A stretch of DNA of 57,196 nt from Rhizobiaceae bacterium (GTDB taxonomy: Bacteria > Pseudomonadota > Alphaproteobacteria > Rhizobiales > Rhizobiaceae): contig JABSRX010000074.1 of the NCBI GenBank assembly GCA_013214695.1, positions 1-57,196 of the forward strand, read 5' to 3'. Below are positions 36,443 to 45,717 of this stretch, one piece after another; position 1 is the stretch's first letter, and the number at the start of each line of letters is the position of its first letter. Made by a program: the position numbers and the translations under genes. Below the pieces are notes generated by a model that saw only the letters and a list, made by a program, of their open reading frames with translations, was not told the DNA's origin and made no database searches.

Positions 36443-37951
36443 TTGTGGGTTTTGAGTGTTGTGAGCATCACGGCTGATCATAATGAATTGGGATTGCGGA
36501 CTTCCGCCAAGCCCCTTTGCGTCGATCTCGACGGCACGCTGATCCGTACGGATCTGCTGCACGAAGCCGTCTTCAAACTGCTCCGCATGAACATTCTCTA
36601 TCTCTTCATGCTGCCGATTTGGCTGGCAGGCGGCAAGGCCAATCTGAAGGCAGAAATCGCCAGGCGGGTGATGCCTGATGCACAACGCCTGCCGTTTAAT
36701 CAGGCCCTGCTTGATTGGTTGAAGAGCCAGCGCGCGGCAGGCCGTGAATTGGTACTCGCCACGGCCTCGAACCAGCGCTATGCGCGCGCCGTCGCAGACC
36801 ATTTGAAGATCTTCCATTCGGTCGAAGCCTCCGACGACACTGTCAATCTATCCAGCAGCGCCAAGGCCAAGCGTCTGGTCGAGCGCTTTGGCGAAGGTGG
36901 ATTCGATTATGCTGGCAATGGTCGCGCGGATTACAAAGTTTGGGATCGCGCCAACCGAGCCATCGTCGTCGGCGACGAATCTGACGCCATCAAATATGCC
37001 CGCAGGGAACATGCCGATCTTCTGCAGGAACCGGCAGGCAAGACACAATCCAAATCGCGCCTGCGCATCTGGGCGAAGGCCATTCGGGTCCATCAGTGGT
37101 TGAAAAACACACTGCTGTTCGTGCCACTGGTTTTGAGTTTCAGCGAACTGAACCTGGCGACTGCAACGCAGATGATAGCCGCTTTCTTTGCGTTCAGCTT
37201 TTGCGCCTCAGGTGTTTATCTGCTGAATGATCTGATCGACATCGATGTCGATCGTCAACATAAGACCAAATACAAAAGACCAATTGCTTCCGGCCAGATC
37301 ACCGTATCGGACGCGGTTTTCGGTGCCATTTGCCTGTTCTCAGCTGCGCTGTTCATTTCGCTGCAATTGCCGATCCTGTTTGCTGGCATCTTGCTGCTCT
37401 ATTTCGTCATAACCGGAGCGTATTCATTCCTTCTCAAACGTCTGCTGTTGATTGACGTGCTCACGCTTGCCGGACTGTTCACAATCCGCGTTCTGGCGGG
37501 GTCCGCAGCCATCGGCGGGGTTGTTTCGACCTGGTTGCTGGCATTCTGCGTCTTCTTCTTTCTCAGCCTCGCCCTGGTCAAACGCTTTGTCGAACTGTCG
37601 GGTCAGATGGCCAATGTCAGCCGCGCTGTGTCAGGCCGTGGGTATCAGGCAAGCGATCTAGAGACTTTGGCCCAGGCAGGCATGACATCGGGGTTTGCAT
37701 CGGTCGTCGTTCTGGCCCTGTTCATCGATTCACCATTGGTGGCGGAAAGCTTCTCCAATCCGCAAATGATCTGGTTGGTCTGTCCGCTGGTGCTTTACCT
37801 GCTGATGCGCATCTGGGTTCTGGCCCGCCGCAATGAAATGCATGACGACCCGGTCGTCTTCCTGATGACCGACTGGCGCAGCCAGATCATGATCGCGGTG
37901 GGCGCTGTGATCATGCTGGGATCGCAACTGATTGGCCCGTGGGTGATGTGA
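36443..37951 (+). CDS. HAD phosphatase-UbiA prenyltransferase fusion, DPPR synthase-like
   Basis: A protein of up to 502 residues. Residues about 25-190 form a HAD-type domain (CVDLDGTLIRTD with the nucleophile Asp pair, LATASNQRYA and VVGDESD). The C-terminal part is an integral UbiA-family prenyltransferase with about nine membrane segments and NDLIDIDVDRQHKTKYKRPIASG-type motif (Asp-rich prenyl diphosphate site), most like decaprenylphosphoryl-5-phosphoribose synthase. It would join a polyprenyl phosphate to PRPP; the HAD part could then remove the 5-phosphate. Start is uncertain: TTG at 36443 or GTG at 36461. First gene of a six-gene operon. Confidence 0.82.
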   Translation: MWVLSVVSITADHNELGLRTSAKPLCVDLDGTLIRTDLLHEAVFKLLRMNILYLFMLPIWLAGGKANLKAEIARRVMPDAQRLPFNQALLDWLKSQRAAGRELVLATASNQRYARAVADHLKIFHSVEASDDTVNLSSSAKAKRLVERFGEGGFDYAGNGRADYKVWDRANRAIVVGDESDAIKYARREHADLLQEPAGKTQSKSRLRIWAKAIRVHQWLKNTLLFVPLVLSFSELNLATATQMIAAFFAFSFCASGVYLLNDLIDIDVDRQHKTKYKRPIASGQITVSDAVFGAICLFSAALFISLQLPILFAGILLLYFVITGAYSFLLKRLLLIDVLTLAGLFTIRVLAGSAAIGGVVSTWLLAFCVFFFLSLALVKRFVELSGQMANVSRAVSGRGYQASDLETLAQAGMTSGFASVVVLALFIDSPLVAESFSNPQMIWLVCPLVLYLLMRIWVLARRNEMHDDPVVFLMTDWRSQIMIAVGAVIMLGSQLIGPWVM

Positions 37952-39381
37952 TGAACAATGCACCTTCCTGGGGGCGCCTGAAGCGAAAGCGCCGGACCAC
38001 CCTTCCCTTCGAGCCCGACATTCGCCCCGCCAGCCCGCAATCCATCCTGCCCTATGGCAATGGACGCTCCTATGGCGACAGCTGTCATAATGATGCAGGC
38101 ACTCTGGTGACTATGGGCCACCGCAACTTTATCCTGGCGTTCGACCCGGAGACGGGTTTGCTGACAGCTGGCGGTGGCATCCCGATCCGCGATATTCTCA
38201 AATACATTCAGAGAACTGGCTGGTTCCTGCCGGTGGTACCCGGAACCAAATTCGTCACCCTGGGCGGGGCAATTGCCAACGACATTCACGGTAAGAACCA
38301 CGAGAAACGCGGCACATTTGGTCGCTATGTGCAAAACCTGGTGCTGTGGCGTTCTGACGGCGAGCAATTCACCTGCAGCAACAGCGAGAACAAGAACCTC
38401 TTCGCGGCAACGATCGGTGGCATGGGTCTGACCGGGGTTATCCTCTATGCCCAGATCCAGTTGATGAAAGTGCCCTCGCACTTCGTCGAGGAGCGCAACA
38501 CGCCGTTTTCCTGTCTCGATGCCTATTTCGACCAAGAAGACGACTGGGAGGACGAGCAGGAATATTCCGTCGCATGGATCGATTCTGTCTCGACCGGCAG
38601 AGCCTTTGGTCGCGGTATTTCGATCACCGGAAACCATGTCGAACACGCCAAAATGGCCGACTACGGTGACCCTTCCCTCAGCATACCGCTGACACCGCCC
38701 ATCCCTGTCGTTTCCGGTTTGCCGCTGCGCCTGTTCAATGCGGCCTATTTTCGACGTAAGCAGCAAGACGTTGAACCGCATTTGACCGGCCCTGATTCCT
38801 TTTTCTTCCCTCTGGATGCAGTGGCAAACTGGAACCGTCTTTATGGACCCAAGGGGTTGTTTCAACATCAATGCGTCATTCCCCTGCCGGCAGCGCGCGA
38901 AGTCATTCCTGAACTGTTGAAAACCAGCCATGACTTCGGCCAAGGCTCCTTCCTGACCGTGTTGAAGCGCTTCGGCGCCCATTGCTCGCCCGGCTTCATG
39001 TCCTTCCCGCAGCCCGGTTATACGCTGACCCTGGACTTTGCCAATCGCGGCGCTGCGACGCGCCAATTGCTCAACCGGCTTGATGACATCACGTTGGATG
39101 CGGGGGGACGCACCAATCCTTACAAGGACGGCCGCATGAGCGCCCGCACCTTCCAGCGTGCCTTTCCCGATTGGCAGAAGCTCGAAGCCTTGCGCGATCC
39201 TTCAATTCAATCCGACTTCTGGCGCCGCGTTTCACAACCCGTGGCAACGCGGGTCATGGCGACACCACCATCGATTTCAACGCCTGTTAACCAACCGGCT
39301 CAACAGGGCGTTCAGAAAACACAGCTACAATCGGTGCGGGACAAGGCACCGGCTCGCGCAGCCAATTCGGGGACAAGATGA
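37951..39381 (+). CDS. DprE1-like FAD oxidoreductase
   Basis: A 476-residue oxidoreductase of the vanillyl-alcohol-oxidase/DprE1 type: GNGRSYGDS and PVVPGTKFVTLGGAIANDIHGKNH hold the FAD; IGGMGLTGVI follows; a C-terminal substrate domain ends with GGRTNPYKDGRMS. In decaprenylphosphoryl-arabinose synthesis DprE1 oxidises the 2'-OH of the lipid-linked ribose; the upstream DPPR-synthase-like gene supports the same reaction here. The ATG overlaps the preceding stop (TGATG), showing translational coupling. The C-terminal 40 residues are a Gln/Thr/Ala-rich extension. Confidence 0.83.
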   Translation: MNNAPSWGRLKRKRRTTLPFEPDIRPASPQSILPYGNGRSYGDSCHNDAGTLVTMGHRNFILAFDPETGLLTAGGGIPIRDILKYIQRTGWFLPVVPGTKFVTLGGAIANDIHGKNHEKRGTFGRYVQNLVLWRSDGEQFTCSNSENKNLFAATIGGMGLTGVILYAQIQLMKVPSHFVEERNTPFSCLDAYFDQEDDWEDEQEYSVAWIDSVSTGRAFGRGISITGNHVEHAKMADYGDPSLSIPLTPPIPVVSGLPLRLFNAAYFRRKQQDVEPHLTGPDSFFFPLDAVANWNRLYGPKGLFQHQCVIPLPAAREVIPELLKTSHDFGQGSFLTVLKRFGAHCSPGFMSFPQPGYTLTLDFANRGAATRQLLNRLDDITLDAGGRTNPYKDGRMSARTFQRAFPDWQKLEALRDPSIQSDFWRRVSQPVATRVMATPPSISTPVNQPAQQGVQKTQLQSVRDKAPARAANSGTR

Positions 39382-39830
39382 CCTATCTGCCACTAATTCT
39401 TTTCACCGTGCTGTCGAATGCAGCCGCTCAGCTGATGCTGAAACAGGGCATGCTGACATTCGGTCCGATCACGACCGGCGACGGCCCGATGACGGCCATG
39501 TCGATCATCACCCTGATGTTCAAAGTAGCCTTTCACCCCTGGGTGTTCTTTGGCCTTTGCGCCTTTGTCATTTCGATGATGAGCCACCTGTACGTGTTGT
39601 CGAAAGTCGAACTGTCATTCGTCTACCCGTTTTTGAGCATCGCGTTCATCGCGGTCGCTGTCGGATCGTGGATGTTCTTTGGAGAAGACATCAACGGCTG
39701 GCGCATGCTCGGCTTCGCTTTCATCTGCGTTGGCACAGTGCTGGTCGCTCAAAGCGCCACCGAGAAAACCGTCACCGCCTCGAAATCATCAAACACAGAC
39801 TCCGTTCTTGTTGAGGGAAGTAAATCATGA
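39378..39830 (+). CDS. EmrE/ArnE-like small membrane transporter
   Basis: A 150-residue protein with four hydrophobic segments (about 5-20, 45-65, 75-100, 105-122) and LSNAAAQLMLKQG near the start, as in EamA/SMR proteins such as ArnE/ArnF, which flip lipid-linked aminoarabinose. The stop/start overlaps with both neighbours (ATGA-type) fix it in the operon. Flipping of the polyprenyl-phosphate sugar across the membrane is the likely role. Confidence 0.75.
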   Translation: MTYLPLILFTVLSNAAAQLMLKQGMLTFGPITTGDGPMTAMSIITLMFKVAFHPWVFFGLCAFVISMMSHLYVLSKVELSFVYPFLSIAFIAVAVGSWMFFGEDINGWRMLGFAFICVGTVLVAQSATEKTVTASKSSNTDSVLVEGSKS

Positions 39831-40837
39831 AGCATATTCTTTTTGGCGGCGACGGCTTTGTCGGCCGCGTTTTGGCAGCAAAGCTTGTGGCGGAAGGTGA
39901 AACCGTCATTGTTGCCGACATCAACAAGGGCGACTGCCAGCATTACGCCAACTGTCTGTGGCAGCAAGTGGACGTTACCGATGCCGAGCAGGTCAAGGGC
40001 GTCGACATTCAATCAGATGATGTCGTCTACAATCTGTCGGCCAAGATGCTGTCACCGATTGTCACGCGCGCCGAGCGCCACGAGTTCTTTTGGCCGGTCA
40101 ACTATGACGGCACCGTCAACATTCTTGAAGCCATGAAGCAGGCTGGCGCCATCAATCTGGTCCACTTCACAACAGACATGATCTACGGGCACACCCACAC
40201 GGTACCAATGAAGGAAGATCATCCGGTCCAGCCTCTGGGTGAATATGGCGAAAGCAAACTGGCCACTGAAGAACTGGCCGAAACATGGCGTCGCGAACAC
40301 GGCTTCAACATTTCGATCTTCCGCCCCCGCCTGATCATCGGACCTGGCCGTCTGGGCATTTTGAAGAAGCTGTTCACGCTGGTCGACAACCATTTGCCTG
40401 TGCCGATGATCGGATCCGGCAAAAACCCTTATCAGTTCGTTTCCGTGTTTGATTGTGCTGACGCAGCCTATTTGGCCTGGAAAGCCGATTTTCCAAACGA
40501 AGCTTTCAACCTGGGTTCCTCGAACCCACCATCGGTTCGAAAACTGCTCTCACGGCTCATCAAGGAAGCCAACAGCAAGTCGATTTTGCTGCCAACACCC
40601 GGTTGGGCGGTGAAGCGCACATTGGATCTGCTCGATCTGATCAACAAGCCGATCATGGATCCGGAACAGTATTTGATCGCCGACGAGGAATGCCTGCTCG
40701 ACTGCAGCAAGGCAGAAGACCTGCTCGGTTGGAAGGCCAATTACAACGACGACGACATGTTGATCGCTGCTTATCGCGAATATTCGCAGGACCGTGCAGC
40801 GCAAAGCCAACAGGCCACAACAGCCGCCGCTGCCTAG
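39827..40837 (+). CDS. NAD-dependent epimerase/dehydratase (extended SDR)
   Basis: A 336-residue extended SDR: GGDGFVGRVLAAKL (NAD-binding), NLSAKMLSP, TTDMIYGH and the YGESKLATEEL YxxxK active site, then FRPRLIIGPG and FNLGSSNPPS. It would act on a nucleotide- or lipid-linked sugar. In the arabinose pathway the 2-keto reductase DprE2 is a classical, shorter SDR, so equivalence is not assured. 4-base overlap with the preceding gene. Confidence 0.82.
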   Translation: MKHILFGGDGFVGRVLAAKLVAEGETVIVADINKGDCQHYANCLWQQVDVTDAEQVKGVDIQSDDVVYNLSAKMLSPIVTRAERHEFFWPVNYDGTVNILEAMKQAGAINLVHFTTDMIYGHTHTVPMKEDHPVQPLGEYGESKLATEELAETWRREHGFNISIFRPRLIIGPGRLGILKKLFTLVDNHLPVPMIGSGKNPYQFVSVFDCADAAYLAWKADFPNEAFNLGSSNPPSVRKLLSRLIKEANSKSILLPTPGWAVKRTLDLLDLINKPIMDPEQYLIADEECLLDCSKAEDLLGWKANYNDDDMLIAAYREYSQDRAAQSQQATTAAAA

Positions 40838-40861
40838 TTTTTAATTCAGTCTGGAATAGTC

Positions 40862-42349
40862 ATGTTGCTTAAAAGAAAAGCCAAAGCCGACACATACGAA
40901 GAACGCAAGGTCGTGGAATCGCCGGCCATCGCGCCAGCCAATGAAGGTGAAACGCCAAAACCAAAGCTGTTGAGCGTTGATGAAGCCATCAACATGCCGT
41001 TGAGCCGCATGAACCAGCTATTTGTGGATCATCTGAACCCCGGACAGCTTCACTTCATGAAGCTTCTTGGGTTCCACAAGATCAAGATCGAGCGAGCCGA
41101 AGGCGTCTATTACACGGATCAGACCGGCCGCAAGATTCTAGATTTCTTTGGCGGTTTTGGTTCCCTGTCCTTTGGGCACAATCATCCGCGTATTCTGGCC
41201 GCGCGCAAGAAATTCCAGGACGGCAACCGCCACGAAATCGCGATGGCCTTCCTGTCTCAATATGCAGCGGCGTTGGCGCACAATCTTGCTGCGATCGCAC
41301 CAGAAGACCTGGACATGGTATTCCTCGGTTCCTCGGGCTCAGAGGCCATGGAAGCCGCATTGAAGCTGGCAGAACGTTATCAAGGCCCCGAACGGTCAAA
41401 GGTCCTGTTTGCCGAAAACGCTTTCCACGGCAAGACAAAGGGCGTGCTGTCGGTCACCGATTCCCCCCTCTATCAGTCACAGTTCAAGCTGGTCGACAAT
41501 GTTGTGAAAGTGCCGTTTGGCGATCTCGAGGCGATCCGCAATGCTGTTGCAGCAGACCCGGAAATCGGCACGATCTGTCTGGAAACCATTCAGGGCGGTG
41601 CAGGTATCGTCGAAGCTGATCCAGAGTTCTGGAAGGGCCTGCGCCAATTCTGCGATGACAACGACATTCTCTGGGTGGCCGATGAGGTCCAGTCCGGCAC
41701 CGGTCGTTCGGGCAAGTTCTTTGCCTTCGAACACTATGATGTTGTGCCTGACATCACCGCATTGGCGAAATCGCTCGGTGGCGGCAAAACCGCGATGGCG
41801 GCGATGATCGCTCGCAAGCCGATCTACATGAAGGCTTACGGCAAGCCTGCCACCGCACTAATCCATGGTCCGGCCACATTCGGCGGCATTGGCGAAGCCT
41901 GTGTAACGTCCATCGAAGCGCTGAACGTCATGTATGACGAAGAACTGCTGGACAACGCCGCCCGCGTGGGCGCCTATATGAAATCCCAGCTGCAAGGCCT
42001 GGCGGCCAAGCATCCGAAACTGATCAAGGATGTGCGCGGTCGTGGCTTTATGCTCGGACTGGAGTTCCAGGACTTCTCAAAGACCATGCCCGCTGTGGTC
42101 CGCCCTGCCCTGTCCATGCTGGATGAAAAGCTGAAAGGTTCGCTTTCTGGTTTCGTGGGATCGGCCCTGCTGCGCGATCACGACGTGTTGGTGGCCTTTA
42201 CTGAATACAACCGCAACGTGGTACGTCTTCAGCCACCGCTGATCACCACCCACCAACATGTTGATCAGTTTATCGCCGCGCTCGACAAGGTCCTGTCAGG
42301 CGGTGTGGTCAAGATCGTCACCGATTTCATCAAGTCGCAGCGAGACTAA
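40862..42349 (+). CDS. Class III PLP aminotransferase
   Basis: A 495-residue fold-type I class III aminotransferase. It has FGSLSFGHNHPRILAA, LGSSGSEAMEAALKLAERY (PLP phosphate site), ICLETIQGGAGI, LWVADEVQSGTGRSG and the Schiff-base Lys in ALAKSLGGGKT. The first 55 residues are a basic, variable extension. Related enzymes use ornithine, glutamate semialdehyde or amino sugars/spermine-like substrates; the operon suggests a sugar or head-group amination, not proven. Starts 25 bases after the SDR gene. Confidence 0.82.
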   Translation: MLLKRKAKADTYEERKVVESPAIAPANEGETPKPKLLSVDEAINMPLSRMNQLFVDHLNPGQLHFMKLLGFHKIKIERAEGVYYTDQTGRKILDFFGGFGSLSFGHNHPRILAARKKFQDGNRHEIAMAFLSQYAAALAHNLAAIAPEDLDMVFLGSSGSEAMEAALKLAERYQGPERSKVLFAENAFHGKTKGVLSVTDSPLYQSQFKLVDNVVKVPFGDLEAIRNAVAADPEIGTICLETIQGGAGIVEADPEFWKGLRQFCDDNDILWVADEVQSGTGRSGKFFAFEHYDVVPDITALAKSLGGGKTAMAAMIARKPIYMKAYGKPATALIHGPATFGGIGEACVTSIEALNVMYDEELLDNAARVGAYMKSQLQGLAAKHPKLIKDVRGRGFMLGLEFQDFSKTMPAVVRPALSMLDEKLKGSLSGFVGSALLRDHDVLVAFTEYNRNVVRLQPPLITTHQHVDQFIAALDKVLSGGVVKIVTDFIKSQRD

Positions 42350-42350
42350 G

Positions 42351-43526
42351 ATGACTGACGCAGTCAACACACCTTTGGAAAAAGCCGGGTTCTGGGCCAT
42401 GCGCAGAACCGGTTCCCTTGTTTCAGACACGGGTCTGGACTGGGTCATGGGTGTTGGCTTTTTGCTGTTTGTTCTTGCGATCAGCACGGTCGCTGTTTTC
42501 CAGCCGGGATACAGTTTTGATCTGGTTGCTTATTTTGGCGCAACCATATCTTTCATCAATCCGACCGCGGATCCCATGCAGGCCTGGGAACTGTTGCGAC
42601 AGGCAGCGCCAGACGCAGTCTATCAGGATCTATCGGCCAGCAACGATTACCGTTTGGCTCAATCGAGCGATCCGTCGGCGTTTGCGTCCAACATGCCGCT
42701 CTACTCCGCCAAGATTGGCTACATCTACCTGCTCCACTGGCTCTCGGCACCTCTGGGTTTCGTCAAGGCAGCGCTCTGGAGCAGCCACGTTGCAGGCCTT
42801 TTGCTTGGTCTGATTTGTCTCATCTGGATGGTGCGTGAAAAGTGCCTTCAGGGTGCACCATTGGTGGCCGCCGTGTTGCTTGCCAGCAATTACTTCGACG
42901 CTTTGAGCTATCCGTCTCCGGACATCATCGCCAGCATGCTGACGCTGGCAGCGATCTATCTGTGGCTCAAACTGCGCGAAATGCCGGCAATTGCCTTGTT
43001 GTTTATCGCGTTCCTTTTCCGCCCAGACACACTGATCATTGTCTTTGCCCTGCTGCTTGCATCATTGGCCTATGGGCAATCCGTCAAACGCATCGGCGCC
43101 TTGTTTGTTGCCCTTTTGGCCTCGTCGGTTGGGATCAGAAATCTGACGGATCACCCCGGCTGGTGGGTCCATTACTATTTTTCCACCGTGCAAATTCAGA
43201 ACACGCTGGTGGGTTTTGAGCCGGCCTTTTCGGTGATGGCATGGGCAAAAGGACAAGCCCGCGGCGTGTTTATGTCGTTGACCGAATTCAATTGGCCGGT
43301 GCTTTTAACCTTTATCGTTGCGGCAACCCTGGCATTGAAGCAGGCGGGAATGGTTTTTGGCGCACGGCGCGGTACCTTGATGCTCGCATGCTTCCTGGCC
43401 ATTGGTGGAAAGTTTGTGGTCTTTCCCCTGCCCGATGATCGCATCTACATGGTTCTGATTTTGGCCATGACACTGTTGCTGATCGATACGCTGCAACCAA
43501 GATTGGCCCGTTCGCTCAGGAACTGA
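42351..43526 (+). CDS. Multi-pass membrane protein, GT-C glycosyltransferase-like
   Basis: A 391-residue protein with some ten membrane segments and long extracytoplasmic loop after the first (residues about 50-110, with several Asp/Ser), the layout of GT-C enzymes that transfer sugars from polyprenyl phosphate donors. I see no exact family signature. ATG at 42351 follows the aminotransferase stop by 1 base. As last gene of the pentose-lipid operon it is a candidate for the transferase that uses the finished donor. It converges with wzz 5 bases later. Confidence 0.65.
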   Translation: MTDAVNTPLEKAGFWAMRRTGSLVSDTGLDWVMGVGFLLFVLAISTVAVFQPGYSFDLVAYFGATISFINPTADPMQAWELLRQAAPDAVYQDLSASNDYRLAQSSDPSAFASNMPLYSAKIGYIYLLHWLSAPLGFVKAALWSSHVAGLLLGLICLIWMVREKCLQGAPLVAAVLLASNYFDALSYPSPDIIASMLTLAAIYLWLKLREMPAIALLFIAFLFRPDTLIIVFALLLASLAYGQSVKRIGALFVALLASSVGIRNLTDHPGWWVHYYFSTVQIQNTLVGFEPAFSVMAWAKGQARGVFMSLTEFNWPVLLTFIVAATLALKQAGMVFGARRGTLMLACFLAIGGKFVVFPLPDDRIYMVLILAMTLLLIDTLQPRLARSLRN

Positions 43527-43531
43527 TGCGG

Positions 43532-45577
43532 TCAGCGTTGGGCATCCCAACTTTCATACATCGGCGGCGGCGTGGTCTGATGCAGTCGGGATCGCGGCGC
43601 ATCGCTACTGGATGCATAGGAACGATTGGGAGCCGTGGAATATAGATCATCGTCCCCTGACGCCGTTGAGGGGCGCGGTTTAGGTTTTGAACCAATGGTC
43701 TGGCGGAGCCCAAGCAGCAAAAAGGGCAGCAGAGCGACAAAAACACCAATTCCAGCACCAATAATACCACCGGCAGCCACGATCAGCTTGCGCTGCGGAC
43801 CTGCCCGATCATAGTTGGGGGTCGCTTCGGAAATGATGCGGGCGCTGCTGGAACGCAGATTTTGTTCCGCCCCGGTCTCGCGGGAGCGCAGCAAGACGGT
43901 TTCGTAGATCTGGCGGGCAGCTTCGACCTCACGGTTCAGCTCGCGCAGTTTCACCATAGCAGCAGAGTCGTTGACCGCAGCGCCCTTCAACTGATTGACC
44001 TGTGCGGTGAGATCCGCCTGGCGGGCGATGGCGCGCTTGTAGTTTTCCTGGGCCGTCTGCACCATGCGCTTCATTTCAACGGAAATGGCATTGAGGGCGC
44101 TGCGTCGCTCTGACTCGGCTGCAATCCGCTCCGGATGACGAGAACCCAGTTTCGTCTTCAATCTTTCCAGCCGGGCATTGGCGCGCGAATAATCCAGGCG
44201 CAACTGATTAACGGTTGCGTTGGACAGGTTGGACGGCAACGATCCTGAAATAACGTCAGCCAGATTGGCATTCGCGGCCTGTTCGGCACGTGTCTTGGCA
44301 TCGCTCAGTTGAACCCGGGCCAGGACAAGTTGCTCATTCAACTGCTCCAGTTGAACTTCGCTGGTCAATCGACCGTTCGCGTCAACGAGACCATTGGCAG
44401 CTTTATATTGCTGAACTTTTTCTTCGTTATCCCGCACCCGTTGACGCAGTTCGTCGAGGCGGGCGGTCAAATCCTCGCTGACGTTGCGGGCAACGCTCGA
44501 ACGAACAACCGATTCATCCGCGATATAGGCCTGGGCAACAGCATTTGCGATACGCGCTGACTTTTCCGGGTCCTGGGTCGAGACGCCCAGCAGGATTGTA
44601 TAGGTCTGGCCAACGCGCTGAACTTCCAGATTTTCCAGCAGGTGACGCTTTGCGGCTGACCGGCTGTTTGAGGCGGCCGCACCACCGTTCATCAGACGCC
44701 GGAATGACGCCATCAGACCGCCGGACGAACTGCTCGTGAACTCTGGATCCTCAGCCAATTCGAGATCATCGACCACCGGATCAATGACGCTGGAAGAATT
44801 GATAATCCGCACTTGGCTTTCGGCATAGGCAACGGTTGCGTCGCCATTCAAGCCGTTGGGCGAAACCGAATTGTTCAGCAGTTTCAAGCCGCGTGGTTCC
44901 AACAGAACTTCGGCAACCGATTCAAAACGGTTCGGCAAGGTCGCCGCATACATTGTCGCCAAGATCGCGCCGATGACCGCGCAGACCAAGATGCTTTTCC
45001 AGCCCTTCATCAGTGCGACGACAAAATTGTCGAACGAGAAAAAGTCCATCAAGCCGGGCTGCGGTGGGGGGGCGTCTGCACCAAAACGTGCCTCGACACG
45101 CTCATTGCTTGGCGCAGAACGCCCCCGAGCCCGCCGCTTCAGGCTATCCAGTTCATCACTCAGCAGTTCCAACTGTTCGGCTTGATTGAGATTGCTGAGG
45201 GCCGGTTGAGGTGTGTGCTTGGTTTGGGTCTCTGGTTCAGGAGTGATCGAGGCAGCTCGGGCTTCCAATTCTAGGCGCTGATGCTCCAACAGATCCGCAT
45301 GCGCCTTGTGCAACCTCAGGCGCTCCTGCGCTTCGGCGGTGTTGAACTCTGAAAGCAGCGAACCCGACCCGCCTTGCCCTGCCCCTAGAGGAGCAAGTGG
45401 CGATGACGGCGCGGTCAGCGAGGACGTCCCGAATGGAGCAGCCATTGTCTGCGATTGCAGGTCTTGGGCAGGCTGAACGGGCGTTGCCATCAGATCCAGC
45501 AAAGACCCCTGTGCCGGTGATTGTTGGGCCGCCTTTTCATCTTCTTGTTTTTTCTTGTCGAGAAAACGGGACAACAT
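43532..45577 (-). CDS. Wzz/GumC-type polysaccharide chain-length protein with long cytoplasmic N-terminus
   Basis: A 681-residue polysaccharide co-polymerase: Wzz domain framed by membrane segments near residues 196-214 and 610-635, with a long coiled-coil periplasmic part between (LDELRQRVRDNEEKVQQYKAAN). GumC-like PG-containing turn follows SSARIISEATP. No Walker tyrosine-kinase domain is attached. The first 195 residues form a Pro/Gln/Ala-rich, partly coiled cytoplasmic extension, unusual for the family. ATG at 45577 (MLSRFLDKKK) is taken over an upstream TTG at 45643. Last gene of a leftward pair with the GH10 gene. Confidence 0.85.
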   Translation of the reverse strand: MLSRFLDKKKQEDEKAAQQSPAQGSLLDLMATPVQPAQDLQSQTMAAPFGTSSLTAPSSPLAPLGAGQGGSGSLLSEFNTAEAQERLRLHKAHADLLEHQRLELEARAASITPEPETQTKHTPQPALSNLNQAEQLELLSDELDSLKRRARGRSAPSNERVEARFGADAPPPQPGLMDFFSFDNFVVALMKGWKSILVCAVIGAILATMYAATLPNRFESVAEVLLEPRGLKLLNNSVSPNGLNGDATVAYAESQVRIINSSSVIDPVVDDLELAEDPEFTSSSSGGLMASFRRLMNGGAAASNSRSAAKRHLLENLEVQRVGQTYTILLGVSTQDPEKSARIANAVAQAYIADESVVRSSVARNVSEDLTARLDELRQRVRDNEEKVQQYKAANGLVDANGRLTSEVQLEQLNEQLVLARVQLSDAKTRAEQAANANLADVISGSLPSNLSNATVNQLRLDYSRANARLERLKTKLGSRHPERIAAESERRSALNAISVEMKRMVQTAQENYKRAIARQADLTAQVNQLKGAAVNDSAAMVKLRELNREVEAARQIYETVLLRSRETGAEQNLRSSSARIISEATPNYDRAGPQRKLIVAAGGIIGAGIGVFVALLPFLLLGLRQTIGSKPKPRPSTASGDDDLYSTAPNRSYASSSDAPRSRLHQTTPPPMYESWDAQR

Positions 45578-45717
45578 TGTCGGGCAACCGGCTCCAGCTT
45601 TGGGATTTTGGGGCGCGGCGTGAAACTGCGGCGCCTTACCCAAGTATTAACCGGTATGGATAACAAAGGATTAATTTGCAGACCGAAACGGAGCATTTTG
45701 CCGGTCCACTCGGCTGG

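Noticed and set aside
37795-39066. A 423-codon minus-strand frame opposite the DprE1-like gene
   Set aside because: Same reason: shadow of a conserved gene in a translationally coupled operon.
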